A DNA stretch of 64,000 bases from an uncultured Lachnospiraceae bacterium (GTDB lineage: Bacteria; Bacillota; Clostridia; Lachnospirales; Lachnospiraceae), in assembly GCA_947177165.1 (NCBI GenBank), contig CAMWTP010000003.1, positions 62,001 to 126,000 on the forward strand, given 5' to 3'. The translations under genes and the position numbers were made by a program. The notes under the pieces were generated by a model that did no database searches, was not told the origin of the DNA, and was given only the letters and a program-made list of their open reading frames with translations. Below are positions 7,728 through 16,600 of this stretch, one piece after another. Numbering within the stretch: the stretch's first letter is position 1; each line of letters opens with the position of its first letter.

Positions 7728-8969
7728 TTAAAATGTGTCTGCTTCGGGGAGGTAAAATGGCAGTGGAAACCATCCCGCAGGCGCATTTTTTATTTTGCCC
7801 CGCTCACCCCTTTGCTGTGCCACATGAAAGAGACTCGTCGTCAATACCCTGACAAGCTCCAATTCTTCGAGAACCGTATCCGCTGCCCTCTCTGTCCGCG
7901 ATACACAGACCGCATCCTCCGCGACAGACAGCCGGTAATTTTCTGTGCTGCCCGTCTGCGCATTCCTGACACCCAGCACATATTCGCTTGTGACAAGCGT
8001 GTCATATTTCTGCTTCCATTTCAATAAAAACGCAAACACTGCCGCATAATCGAGTATCTTAATCTGGTGTGACATCGAGACATTGCAGCAATCACATGCT
8101 TTTTCAAGCTGTACGATTTTATCTGTCTCGTCCATTCCCACACTGATCCCGAGCTGCTCCGCCTCAAATCCCATCATCAAATCATACAGGACTCTCGGAA
8201 GCTCTGAGACATCATCAAGCTCAATCTCTGATATATTTTTCCCGTCCGCCGACAGACTCACATACCCGACAGGCCTGCCCTCCATCAGGATGGCGTAAGC
8301 CGTGGCACCATAGCTCTGCAGACATAGCAGAAAATCGTCCCGGGATCTTGCTGTCACCAATCTTTTCTGGTAAAGTCTGTACAGACCGTCGAGACAGGAG
8401 CTCTGTTCATCAAGCTCCTCAAAACTGTATACCGGAGAGACCATGTATCCCTTATCATAAATTTTTGCGCAGCAATGCGTGATGTTTCCCATCTCAACCC
8501 GAAAACTGTACCGAATCCCTGCACGTTCAAAACCATAATGCTGGTATCTGTGCCGGTCGCCGTCCAGAATCATGAGCGCACAACCCTGATTTCGCGCGTC
8601 CTCCTCAACCTTTTTCATAAGACTGATCATATATCCCCTGCCTCTGGCCTTTGGATGTACAGACACAGTCCCAATGTAAGCCGCCTTTACCGAATGTTCG
8701 CTCTCTCCCTGTAATTGCAAGGTCATCGGGTACAGATCAATCAATGCCTTAATCTTATCTTCTTCCTTAATTATGTGGTGAATCGGAATACCGCTGCGCT
8801 CCGGGGAATACGCCTTGGGCAGGAGCGCCGCAAAATCGGTGCTGCTGTATTCCATACTGAATACCATATTGGCGAAATCCAGTATTTCCTCTGTCTTTTT
8901 GATGCTGTCTCTCTCGGTGCAATTCCCGCAAAAAGACACCCGCTCGTATTCCCACTTCGTATTTTCCAT
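7728..8969 (-). CDS. GNAT-family N-acetyltransferase, Eis-like
   Basis: Cytoplasmic acetyltransferase of 413 residues. The N-terminal GNAT domain has the acetyl-CoA binding signature SVHPKARGRGYMISLMKKV at about 105-123 and MILDGDRHRYQHYGFERAG after it. The length and a second GNAT-like half resemble the Eis group, in which tandem GNAT folds are followed by a sterol-carrier-like domain. Substrate unknown; Eis relatives acetylate amines, including aminoglycosides, but nothing here shows resistance activity. RBS AAAGGGA. Single gene. Confidence 0.82.
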   Translation of the reverse strand: MENTKWEYERVSFCGNCTERDSIKKTEEILDFANMVFSMEYSSTDFAALLPKAYSPERSGIPIHHIIKEEDKIKALIDLYPMTLQLQGESEHSVKAAYIGTVSVHPKARGRGYMISLMKKVEEDARNQGCALMILDGDRHRYQHYGFERAGIRYSFRVEMGNITHCCAKIYDKGYMVSPVYSFEELDEQSSCLDGLYRLYQKRLVTARSRDDFLLCLQSYGATAYAILMEGRPVGYVSLSADGKNISEIELDDVSELPRVLYDLMMGFEAEQLGISVGMDETDKIVQLEKACDCCNVSMSHQIKILDYAAVFAFLLKWKQKYDTLVTSEYVLGVRNAQTGSTENYRLSVAEDAVCVSRTERAADTVLEELELVRVLTTSLFHVAQQRGERGKIKNAPAGWFPLPFYLPEADTF

Positions 8970-9002
8970 CGCTATTATTCCCTTTAAATATAAGAATAGT
9001 AT

Positions 9003-9617
9003 TTAAGATTCTGCCTCTGCGTCCGTCTTCTTCACGGCCTTGGGTTTTGCGATCGCCTTTGGCTTTGCAACTGCCTTTGGCTTGTCCTCCTCAGCTGCCT
9101 CTGACTCTTTACCTTCCTCTTTTGCCGGTTCCTGTACGTCTTCCTCCGTCACAGGAAAAATGTCTTCCAGCTTGATATCCGCATAGCAGAGTGAGCAATG
9201 CCCGTTAATTGCTGCGCCATTGTTAACCTGAATCGTCTTCGCCTTGATATCGCTGTCCAAAATCGCTGTGTCGCCCACTGTGATGCCTTCCCGTATGTCA
9301 ATCCTGCCCTGTATCGCGCCATCCACCACAAGGTTCTCCGCCATAATATCACCGAGAATCACCGTGTTTTCACGGATTGTCGCCCCCTGCATACACTCGA
9401 TCTGGCCCACAATGAAAGAGTCCTTCGCAAACAGGTCGTTCGCCTTGATATTTCCTGTGACATCTCCGGATATATTCACCCGACTGTCAGAATTGATATC
9501 GCCGTTCACCACACCGTACATTTCAAGCTTGCCCTCAATCGCGATATTGCCGTTTATGACCGTTCCCTTGGGAATGATGGCTGTTTCCATGTTTCTTGTT
9601 CCTCCGTAATTATCCAT
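9003..9617 (-). CDS. Bactofilin (polymer-forming cytoskeletal protein)
   Basis: Bactofilin of 204 residues. Residues 10-150 show the repetitive right-handed beta-helix pattern: GTVINGNIAIEGKLEMYGVV, GDINSDSRVNISGDVTGNI, VDGAIQGRIDIREGITVGDT. The C-terminal tail is acidic (EEDVQEPAKEEGKESEAAEE) and ends in short Lys-Pro-Lys-Ala repeats, likely disordered and able to contact membrane or partners. AGGAGG precedes the ATG. Bactofilins self-assemble into filaments that position wall or motility machinery. Next upstream on the same strand is a chemoreceptor gene, separated by a terminator. Confidence 0.93.
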   Translation of the reverse strand: MDNYGGTRNMETAIIPKGTVINGNIAIEGKLEMYGVVNGDINSDSRVNISGDVTGNIKANDLFAKDSFIVGQIECMQGATIRENTVILGDIMAENLVVDGAIQGRIDIREGITVGDTAILDSDIKAKTIQVNNGAAINGHCSLCYADIKLEDIFPVTEEDVQEPAKEEGKESEAAEEDKPKAVAKPKAIAKPKAVKKTDAEAES

Positions 9618-9842
9618 TATAATAAACCTCCTGAATTCATTTCAAGTTATCTATATTATATTAAAACGTATTTGGCTCTAAAAATCAATAGCATTTAAAA
9701 CTTTCCTAACTGCACATTTAAAAAATATTAAAATTGTCTATTTCTAAAATGTCACTTTGCGCTATACTTGTAACAGTTCAGCCTTGCCGGACTGCTTCCC
9801 GCCATCGACAAATTCACAGAGCGCCTTACACCTGACCGCACA

Positions 9843-9869
9843 AAAAACGCTGCCTGAAGCAGCGTTTTT
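9843..9869. terminator. Bidirectional terminator after the chemoreceptor gene
   Basis: Stem AAAAACGCTGC/GCAGCGTTTTT (9843-9853 with 9859-9869), loop CTGAA. It has T-runs both ways, ends the chemoreceptor transcript on minus, and could end a short plus-strand transcript starting near 9776 (TATACT at 9763-9768). Confidence 0.9.
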
Positions 9870-9879
9870 CTTTTCAATG

Positions 9880-11595
9880 CTATTCTAACGTAAATACTTC
9901 AATATTCTGCGCAAGTCCTTTTGAGGTATTGACGATTCCGTCTACTTCACCGCTGCACTCAGAAACGATCTGTCTGATCTCCTGCATGGAAGCGGAAGTC
10001 TCCTGCGTGTTTGCTGCATTCTGCTCCGCGATGGCTGCAAGATTCTGAACTGCATTGAGTACATCTGTCTTGAGATCGTTGAGCTTATCGATCTCACCCC
10101 TGATATTGTCCACAGCGCTGCCGACCTCCCCAATCTCATGGTTCAGACTGTTAAATACAGTCCTGGTCTTACCAAGCTCCTCGCTCTGTTTGTCCATCGC
10201 CTCTGTGACATTGTTCATCGTGTCAACTGTCGTGTTGGAATTGGTAATCAGCATTGCGATGATACCCGTGATACGGCTCGCAGACTCCGCAGACTGCTCC
10301 GCAAGCTTTCTGATCTCATCAGCCACAACCGCAAATCCCTTTCCGTGCTCACCTGCGCGCGCTGCCTCGATACTAGCGTTAAGCGACAGCAGACTTGTCT
10401 GGTCTGCAATGTCTGTGATCACATCGGCCGCCGTCTGGATATCCTGTGCCGACTGGTTGGTCATATTGGTCTGGTCGAATACGACATCAAACGCATCCTT
10501 CGCCTCATTGCTGGTTCTGATCAGCTCCTCAAGCGTATTCTCAACATTTCTGTTGTAATCACGCATCTTGTCCGTATTTCCTACCAACGTCTCCACATTT
10601 TGTGCGGTTATCTCAACAGCATCGCCCATATACTGGATCTTATTTCCCACATCCGCAGTATCCTGCGCCTGCTGTGTGGAACCCGTTGCCATCTCCTCCA
10701 CTGCTGTATCCACACTTCCGATATTTTCTGCCATCTTTCCAAAGGATCTGGAAAATCCTGCTGAGATCCTGTCAAGATCCGAAGATGCGTCTTTGATGTC
10801 TACCACGATATCAGACAGGCTGTGAACAAGCTTATCAACGCTGTGTGCGATATCGCCGATCTCATCTGCCCTGCCTAACAGCCTGCTCTCCACTTTCACA
10901 TTCAGCTCACCGTCAGCGACTTTATTCAGCTGAACGATGACACCCTTGATCGCCTTGATCACCACGCTGACAGATATTGTCGTGGCAATGATGCCAAACG
11001 CAAAGATCACAATAAGGATACCTGCATTCTTCATGAAGTTAGAATTAAATATTGCCGCAATATTGCTCTTTTCCAATCCCACGAAAGTCATACCGATGAT
11101 TTCATCCGAATTGTACTGTATCAGCGGACAATACATGGCATAGTAAGTCTTGCCGCTGATCTCTACATTCTCAGAGTAATAGTCCTGCCCCTGATTGACC
11201 ACAATGTCATAGATCTCCGGATCAGCCTCCGTTCCAACCATGCGGTTCCCATCTCTGTCCACAAGGCTGGTGGCGACTCTCACATTGTCATAAAAAACAG
11301 TGACCTGCAGATCAACTTCCTGGCTGAAATTGTCAAAAAACTGTGTATTGTCGCTAATATTCCGCTTACCTTTGTAAAATTTGCCATTCGTATACATATA
11401 AGTACCCTGCGCGATATTTGAGACAGATGTCTCAAAGGCATACTGCGCTGTCATTAGTTCATGCTGAACCATCGTTTCAATAATCGAACCACATGATGAA
11501 CTGATACCTGCTATCGCAAATGCAAACATCAGTATTAAGGGAAGTGCTGCCACAAGTACCAGACGCGGTGCAAGCTTTAATCCTTTTCTCTTCAT
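9880..11595 (-). CDS. Methyl-accepting chemotaxis protein
   Basis: Transmembrane chemoreceptor of 571 residues. Membrane helix about 10-32, extracellular single-Cache-like sensor about 35-185, second helix about 190-215, HAMP about 216-270, then the cytoplasmic signalling domain. The hairpin tip is recognisable in [20 protein letters not shown] and [28 protein letters not shown] lies before the ATG. Ligand unknown. No che genes are near, so it would report to arrays encoded elsewhere. Confidence 0.95.
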   Translation of the reverse strand: MKRKGLKLAPRLVLVAALPLILMFAFAIAGISSSCGSIIETMVQHELMTAQYAFETSVSNIAQGTYMYTNGKFYKGKRNISDNTQFFDNFSQEVDLQVTVFYDNVRVATSLVDRDGNRMVGTEADPEIYDIVVNQGQDYYSENVEISGKTYYAMYCPLIQYNSDEIIGMTFVGLEKSNIAAIFNSNFMKNAGILIVIFAFGIIATTISVSVVIKAIKGVIVQLNKVADGELNVKVESRLLGRADEIGDIAHSVDKLVHSLSDIVVDIKDASSDLDRISAGFSRSFGKMAENIGSVDTAVEEMATGSTQQAQDTADVGNKIQYMGDAVEITAQNVETLVGNTDKMRDYNRNVENTLEELIRTSNEAKDAFDVVFDQTNMTNQSAQDIQTAADVITDIADQTSLLSLNASIEAARAGEHGKGFAVVADEIRKLAEQSAESASRITGIIAMLITNSNTTVDTMNNVTEAMDKQSEELGKTRTVFNSLNHEIGEVGSAVDNIRGEIDKLNDLKTDVLNAVQNLAAIAEQNAANTQETSASMQEIRQIVSECSGEVDGIVNTSKGLAQNIEVFTLE

Positions 11596-11681
11596 AAGTA
11601 TCCTACCTTTCCATTTTCCCTAATGCTTTTGTTGAATATATTCATCGGGTATTACTCTAATGCTATCACATTTTGTGGTTT

Positions 11682-11840
11682 TTGACAAGAATTTTAATTA
11701 TTCACATGATATTTTTGTGTATGTTTGCATTTCCTTCTACATTACTAAAATCGAGCAGGGAAATGACCTTCTTCCCTGTTCGCGCGCCAGGCGCCGTCAG
11801 ATTATGCTGACATGTTTCCTCTGGATACCTGTGCGCATGC
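11682..11840 (+). ncRNA. Candidate structured RNA, copy 1 (promoter 11682-11710)
   Basis: TTGACA (11682-11687), 17 nt, CATGAT (11705-11710) predict a start near 11717. Downstream CGAGCAGGGAA pairs with TTCCCTGTTCG (one G-U), followed by GCGCGCCAGG, a GTCAG/CTGAC hairpin, ACATGTTTC and ACCTGTGCGC. The same order occurs at 31090-31160. The wobble pairs work only on the plus strand in both copies, so I assign plus. No clear plus-strand terminator follows. It lies antisense to nothing coding. No known class is recognised. Confidence 0.4.
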
Positions 11841-11878
11841 AAAAAATGACAGACCATGCTTAGTCCTGGCCTGCCATT
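11840..11878 (-). terminator. Intrinsic terminator of cysK
   Basis: Twelve-bp stem (11845-11856 with 11867-11878). Its two imperfect pairs are G-U only in minus-strand RNA, and TTTTTT follows on minus. It lies about 20 nt after the cysK stop codon. Confidence 0.8.
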
Positions 11879-11896
11879 TCTCTTTGTTATATGAAT

Positions 11897-12826
11897 CTAT
11901 TCTGTAAAGAGCGGCGTCGAGTAGTACCGGTCACCGCTGTCCGGCAATAGCGCCACAATGGTCTTCCCCTCATTTTCCGGTCTCTTTGCAAGCTCGATTG
12001 CCGCGCAAAGCGCTGCGCCAGAAGAAATTCCAGTAAGGATCCCCTCCTTTTTCGCAAGTTCCTTCGACGCCTCAAATGCCTTGTCGTTCTCAATCTGGAT
12101 AATCTCGTCATAAACATCTGTGTCAAGCACACCTGGAACAAACCCGGCCCCGATACCCTGTATCTTGTGCGCTCCCGGCTGTCCGCCTGACAGCACTGGT
12201 GAGCTTGATGGTTCCACGGCCACGACCTTCACACCCGCATTTTTTTCTTTCAGATATTTTCCGATACCTGTTATCGTGCCGCCAGTTCCGACCCCTGCAA
12301 CAAAGATGTCAACCTTTCCCTCTGTGTCCTCCCATATCTCCGGTCCTGTCGTCTCATAGTGTGCCTGCGCGTTTGCCGGATTGTCAAACTGGCCTGGAAT
12401 ATATGCGCCTTCGATTTCCTTTGCGAGCTCCTCCGCCTTCGCGATGGCCCCTTTCATGCCCTTGGCGCCCTCTGTCAGAACGATTTCCGCTCCGTATGCC
12501 TTCAGGATATTTCTGCGCTCCACGCTCATCGTCTCCGGCATCGTGAGAATCGCGCGGTATCCCTTTGCCGCCGCAATCGCCGCAAGTCCGATGCCTGTGT
12601 TTCCGCTGGTAGGCTCTATGATCACAGACCCTTCTTTTAAAAGACCTTTTTCCTCCGCTGCCTTAATCATGTAGAAAGCTGCCCTGTCCTTCACACTTCC
12701 TGACGGGTTTCTGTACTCGAGCTTGACGAGCACTGCTGCCTTCAGGCCGTGTGTGCGCTCCACGTTCATAACCTCCACCAGCGGCGTTTTGCCGATGATC
12801 TCTGTAAATCCTCTATACACTGCCAT
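11897..12826 (-). CDS. cysK: Cysteine synthase (O-acetylserine sulfhydrylase)
   Basis: PLP enzyme of 309 residues making cysteine from O-acetylserine and sulfide. Visible: the PLP lysine in [11 protein letters not shown] (about residue 45), the substrate loop [12 protein letters not shown] (about 70), the phosphate-binding loop [16 protein letters not shown] (about 175-190) and GISSGAA near the C-terminus, ending in RYYSTPLF, all standard for CysK. It follows metY on the same strand after a 32-nt gap, so both sulfhydrylases are probably co-transcribed from 14263-14291. CysM is a less likely alternative. Confidence 0.95.
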   Translation of the reverse strand: MAVYRGFTEIIGKTPLVEVMNVERTHGLKAAVLVKLEYRNPSGSVKDRAAFYMIKAAEEKGLLKEGSVIIEPTSGNTGIGLAAIAAAKGYRAILTMPETMSVERRNILKAYGAEIVLTEGAKGMKGAIAKAEELAKEIEGAYIPGQFDNPANAQAHYETTGPEIWEDTEGKVDIFVAGVGTGGTITGIGKYLKEKNAGVKVVAVEPSSSPVLSGGQPGAHKIQGIGAGFVPGVLDTDVYDEIIQIENDKAFEASKELAKKEGILTGISSGAALCAAIELAKRPENEGKTIVALLPDSGDRYYSTPLFTE

Positions 12827-12858
12827 TGCTACTTTCCTTTCCTAATTTACTATGTTTA

Positions 12859-14166
12859 TTATGAAACTGCCTTGAATGCCTCTTCCAAATCTTCGATAAT
12901 GTCATCAATGTGCTCTGTTCCGATCGACAGGCGGATTGTATTTGGCTTGATTCCCTGGTCCGCCTTCTCCTCTTCATTGAGCTCGGCATGCGTCGTCGAG
13001 TATGGGTGAATGACAAGTGATTTCACGTCCGCCACATTCGCCAGCAATGAGAACAGTTCAAGATTGTCGATAAAGTCCTTCGCTTTCTGTTCGCCGCCTT
13101 TGATTTCAAATGTAAAGATCGAGCCGCCGCCGTTCGGGAAGTACTTCTTGTAAAGTCTCTGCTGCTCCGGGTCTGTCGTCACTGACGGGTGATTTACCTT
13201 TTCTACGAGCGGGTGCTTTGACAGATACGCGACAACTTTCAGTGCATTTTCCACATGGCGCTCCACGCGGAGGGAAAGGGTCTCAAGTCCCTGCAGGAAG
13301 ATAAACGCATGGAACGGTGAGAGCGTGGCACCTGTATCTCTCAGCAGGATAGCGCGTATTCTGGTAATAAACGCTGCCGGTCCCGCCGCTTCCACAAAAC
13401 TGATGCCGTGATAGCTTGGGTTTGGCTCTGTAAACTGCGGAAATTTTCCGCCTGCTTTCCAGTCAAACTTTCCTGCGTCGACAATCACGCCGCCGATGGT
13501 CGTGCCGTGTCCTCCGATAAACTTCGTCGCAGAATGAACCACGATGTCTGCACCGTACTCGATCGGTCTCACAAGATAGGGCGTCGCAAATGTGCTGTCA
13601 ACAACCAGCGGAAGATTGTGCGCGTGTGCAATCTTTGCAACTGCCTCAATATCTGACACTTCCGAGTTGGGATTTCCGAGTGTTTCTATGTAGAGCGCTT
13701 TGGTATTGTCCTGTATTGCCTTCTCAAAATTGTTGATGTCGAGCGGGTCCACGAACGTTGTCGTCACGCCGTAATCAACCAGCGTATGTGCGAGCAGGTT
13801 GTATGTGCCACCGTAAATATTTTTTGCCGCAACAATGTGTCCGCCGTTCTGTGCGAGATTTTGAATCGTGTAGGTAACTGCTGCAGCTCCTGACGCCACT
13901 GCAAGCGCCGCCGCGCCTCCCTCGAGCTTTGCCACGCGCTGCTCGAAGATATCCTCTGTGGGATTGGTCAGTCTGCCGTAAATGTTTCCCGCATCCTGTA
14001 AGGCAAATCTCGCCGCCGCATGTGCTGAATTCCTGAACACAAAAGATGATGTCTGATAGATAGGAACCGCCCTTGCGTCCGTCACCGGATCGGGTGCTTC
14101 CTGCCCTACGTGAAGCTGCAATGTCTCAAATTTTAAGTTCCTGTCTGCATAGTTTTTCTTACTCAT
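12859..14166 (-). CDS. metY: O-acetylhomoserine aminocarboxypropyltransferase (sulfhydrylase)
   Basis: PLP enzyme of 435 residues of the Cys/Met metabolism family, making homocysteine from O-acetylhomoserine and sulfide. The start at 14166 (MSKKNYADRNLKFETLQLH) follows GGAGGAGAA; upstream in-frame codons to 14217 lack support. Motifs: TNPTEDIFEQRVAKLEGG, GTYNLL with the PLP-stacking tyrosine, and the PLP lysine in ADIVVHSATKFIGGHGTTIGG. The long insert around HGISFVEAAGP is typical of MetY rather than MetB. It is the first gene of a sulfur-assimilation pair with cysK. Confidence 0.95.
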   Translation of the reverse strand: MSKKNYADRNLKFETLQLHVGQEAPDPVTDARAVPIYQTSSFVFRNSAHAAARFALQDAGNIYGRLTNPTEDIFEQRVAKLEGGAAALAVASGAAAVTYTIQNLAQNGGHIVAAKNIYGGTYNLLAHTLVDYGVTTTFVDPLDINNFEKAIQDNTKALYIETLGNPNSEVSDIEAVAKIAHAHNLPLVVDSTFATPYLVRPIEYGADIVVHSATKFIGGHGTTIGGVIVDAGKFDWKAGGKFPQFTEPNPSYHGISFVEAAGPAAFITRIRAILLRDTGATLSPFHAFIFLQGLETLSLRVERHVENALKVVAYLSKHPLVEKVNHPSVTTDPEQQRLYKKYFPNGGGSIFTFEIKGGEQKAKDFIDNLELFSLLANVADVKSLVIHPYSTTHAELNEEEKADQGIKPNTIRLSIGTEHIDDIIEDLEEAFKAVS

Positions 14167-14227
14167 AATATTCTCCTCCGCCCATTCTTTTCTACATTTG
14201 CTTAAGGCATTTGTCATTTGTTATGTA

Positions 14228-14297
14228 TTCCTATTGGATTAGTATGTTTTGAACATGTATGTATCATACACCTATATTCCTAGTGTGTCAATAGGAA
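14228..14297 (-). promoter_or_regulatory. metY-cysK promoter flanked by an inverted operator-like motif
   Basis: On minus, TTGACA (14286-14291), 17 nt, TATGAT (14263-14268) is a near-consensus promoter. The motif TTCCTATTG occurs on plus at 14228-14236 and on minus at 14289-14297, so it brackets the promoter, one arm overlapping the -35 box. This fits a repressor such as a CymR/Rrf2-type cysteine regulator, but that identity is inference. Confidence 0.6.
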
Positions 14298-14386
14298 TTT
14301 CACATTTTTTGCCCGGTGCCATCCATTTTTACTTTGTTATGTTCGATACATCAGATCATATCAAGCGAGCTGCACTTTGCCATTAA

Positions 14387-14542
14387 CAATTATATAAAGT
14401 CGTCGGCGCGCAAAATAAATATATCCATGCCTATGACCTGGAATCTGGAGACTTAAAGGTCTGTTCATTTCATGACATTATCAAAGCCGGAATATATGGG
14501 GATTTATATATTGACTTTTCAAGTCTTGACCTTGGTATCTGA
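14387..14542 (+). pseudogene. Coding remnant, C-terminal fragment of an unknown gene
   Basis: Between a stop at 14384-14386 and the TGA at 14540-14542 lies a 51-codon open stretch with protein-like composition (VVGAQNKYIHAYDLESGDL, then HDIIKAGIYGDLYIDFSSLD), without start codon or ribosome binding site. It reads as the tail of a lost gene. Parent family not recognised. Confidence 0.35.
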
Positions 14543-14563
14543 TATCTGTATTCAAATGTTCCA

Positions 14564-14776
14564 CTATTTCAAATTCTGCTTTATCAATGGCAAAACGATT
14601 TTTCCTGATAAAACAGCATAAATTGAAATTGCGCTGATAATGCATAAAATTATACCTGTTACACGAATTATCACTGAAAACAATTTGCTTTCAGTCCATT
14701 TTTTATAGAATTTGAACGGTAAAAAAAGAAGCACTAACCCAACAGCAAAAACAATAGCAAATAAAGTTATATACAT
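14564..14776 (-). CDS. Small membrane protein with two predicted helices
   Basis: Hydrophobic protein of 70 residues. Helix 1 is about residues 2-21 and helix 2 about 35-58, joined by a basic loop (FKFYKKWTESKLF). AGGAGG is 7 nt before the ATG at 14776. It follows the XRE regulator gene by about 10 nt and is surely co-transcribed with it. The arrangement suggests a membrane partner or target of the regulator. No family recognised. Confidence 0.6.
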   Translation of the reverse strand: MYITLFAIVFAVGLVLLFLPFKFYKKWTESKLFSVIIRVTGIILCIISAISIYAVLSGKIVLPLIKQNLK

Positions 14777-14787
14777 CACATTTCCTC

Positions 14788-15492
14788 CTATTTTTGATTT
14801 GTCCTGTCAATATTTTTCTTTGAATATGTTAACCCAATGAACGCTAAAACTGCCACAACCAGATAAATGCGAATCCAGTCAAATATTAGTCTCAATCCAT
14901 AGAAAATCACTTCGCACGGAAAACCTATTAAATGCACAATATCTCCCCGAATATCCCAAAATGTCAATACAAATCCGGCTATTGATAACAACAAAATTAT
15001 TGTACTGATTTTGGCAGTTATCTTTTGTGTATATATATCTTCTTGTGTCCAGCAGAGAAATAATGACCATGAAACCATCAATAAAACTAACACCAGCAAA
15101 TTCGAAAATACAGGTATTCCCTCAAACCATATTCCGCCGACATTTAAATTTATTGATATCGCCACAAATGTAAGTAATATAGAACAATATTCACACAATA
15201 CTATTTTTTTGTCCTTACTTTGATATTCAAGTTCCATATTTTTAAGATTTTCTTCTGATTTCTTTGGAATGTCATCAGACAATATTCTCTCTCCTGCAAA
15301 TAGTTCATTTATGCTAATATCCAAAAGCAAACATATGTCATCAAAAAGCGAAGCGTCTGGCATACATTTTCCAGTTTCCCATTTTGAAACAGCCTTATTC
15401 GTCACTCCCAATTTTTCTGCGAATTGCATTTGTGTCATTTTGCGCTCTCTTCTACAGGCGGCAATAAATGTGCCTATCTTTTTTTGTTCCAT
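14788..15492 (-). CDS. XRE-family regulator with membrane-spanning C-terminus
   Basis: Protein of 234 residues. An N-terminal HTH_3 domain (about 6-62: MTQMQFAEKLGVTNKAVSKW, then ETGKCMPD) is joined through a charged linker (65-95) to about four hydrophobic helices (98-230). Membrane-bound XRE regulators of this design are common in Clostridia. DNA binding from the membrane, possibly on its own promoter, is inferred. First gene of a two-gene unit with the 70-residue membrane protein. The HTH is close in sequence to that of the regulator-methyltransferase at 16601-17668. Confidence 0.85.
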   Translation of the reverse strand: MEQKKIGTFIAACRRERKMTQMQFAEKLGVTNKAVSKWETGKCMPDASLFDDICLLLDISINELFAGERILSDDIPKKSEENLKNMELEYQSKDKKIVLCEYCSILLTFVAISINLNVGGIWFEGIPVFSNLLVLVLLMVSWSLFLCWTQEDIYTQKITAKISTIILLLSIAGFVLTFWDIRGDIVHLIGFPCEVIFYGLRLIFDWIRIYLVVAVLAFIGLTYSKKNIDRTNQK

Positions 15493-15700
15493 TGTGAAAC
15501 CTCCTTATGGAAAAATCATAGTCTTTTTCGTGGTAGATTAACACCCACCAGAAGTAGAATTAAGGTAGAATCCGATTCTTTCTTGCTCTTATCCCCTATT
15601 TCCAACAACATTTATATTGTACTTCAATAAATTTGCATCCACAATAAAATACCCAGAATAACGGACAATTTTCCTCGCACTCATTTACGGATACAACAAT

Positions 15701-15729
15701 TTGACATTTTATCAAATTTTCGATATATT
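15701..15729 (+). promoter_or_regulatory. Promoter of the HAD phosphatase gene
   Basis: TTGACA (15701-15706), 17 nt, TATATT (15724-15729), about 45 nt before the ribosome binding site. Confidence 0.75.
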
Positions 15730-15778
15730 GAATGATAACGCTGCCAAAGCAATTTTGAATCAAAAGGAGAACCCGATT

Positions 15779-16576
15779 ATGTCAAGAAAGATCGCTTTTT
15801 TCGATATCGATGGTACACTGACTTCCGAGATAGATGGACGCGTTCCTGATGACGCGGCTGCGGCGATTGCCGGCGCACGCGCCAACGGAAATCTGATGTT
15901 TATCAACACAGGAAGATGTTTTCAAAATGTAGAACCCCGCTTTCGCGAGATAGGATGGGACGGATATGTGTGCGGATGCGGCACGAATATTTACTGTGGC
16001 GGGCAGGATGTGCTGCACGTTTCCCAGACGCATTCCACGACAATGCGCATTCTGAACGCTGCGCGGCAGACCGATGTGGATCTATTATTTGAGTCGCGGA
16101 TTCAGGTCGCCTTCGACTTGTCCCGTCCTCTCCACCACCCAGACGCAATACGCCAGTACCAGGCCTTTGCCAGCCGCCAGTACGATATGCCGGAGGACTT
16201 GGAAAATCCCAATTTTTTCTCTGACAAATTTGTCATCTGGTATCAGGAGGAGGCACAGTTAAATGCCTTTCGGCAGGTCAGCGACCGCTGGTTTGAGTGC
16301 ATCGACAGAGGAGGAACTTTCCGGGAATTTGTGCCGCATGGCTACTCCAAGGCTTCTGGCATTCAGTATGTGCTGGACCACTATGGACTTGATATCACAG
16401 ATGCTTACGCTTTTGGCGACAGCAACAATGACCTGTCCATGCTCTCCTATGTTCCCCACAGTGTCGCGATGGGAAACGCGTCACCCGAGAGCCTTTTTGA
16501 CCAGGTGGAGTATGTGACGGCAAAATCGAGCTGCGGCGGTATCCGGCAGGCATTGGAGCACTATTGCTTTCTGTAA
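15779..16576 (+). CDS. HAD-superfamily phosphatase, Cof type
   Basis: Cytoplasmic phosphatase of 265 residues. The ATG at 15779 follows AAAGGAGAACCCG; upstream in-frame codons lie inside the promoter. Motif I is FFDIDGTLTSE (nucleophile Asp9, acid Asp11), motif II MFINTGR, motif III HGYSKASGI with the lysine, motif IV AYAFGDSNNDLSML. The C2 cap between motifs II and III marks the Cof/YbjI group, which dephosphorylates sugar phosphates and cofactors. Substrate unknown. Single gene. Confidence 0.92.
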   Translation: MSRKIAFFDIDGTLTSEIDGRVPDDAAAAIAGARANGNLMFINTGRCFQNVEPRFREIGWDGYVCGCGTNIYCGGQDVLHVSQTHSTTMRILNAARQTDVDLLFESRIQVAFDLSRPLHHPDAIRQYQAFASRQYDMPEDLENPNFFSDKFVIWYQEEAQLNAFRQVSDRWFECIDRGGTFREFVPHGYSKASGIQYVLDHYGLDITDAYAFGDSNNDLSMLSYVPHSVAMGNASPESLFDQVEYVTAKSSCGGIRQALEHYCFL

Positions 16577-16600
16577 GCGCTCATTTTTGCACTCTGAGGC

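Noticed and set aside
14167..14350. SAM-I riboswitch or T-box before metY-cysK
   Set aside because: No conserved core of either class is visible, and the promoter lies too close to the start codon for a full aptamer.
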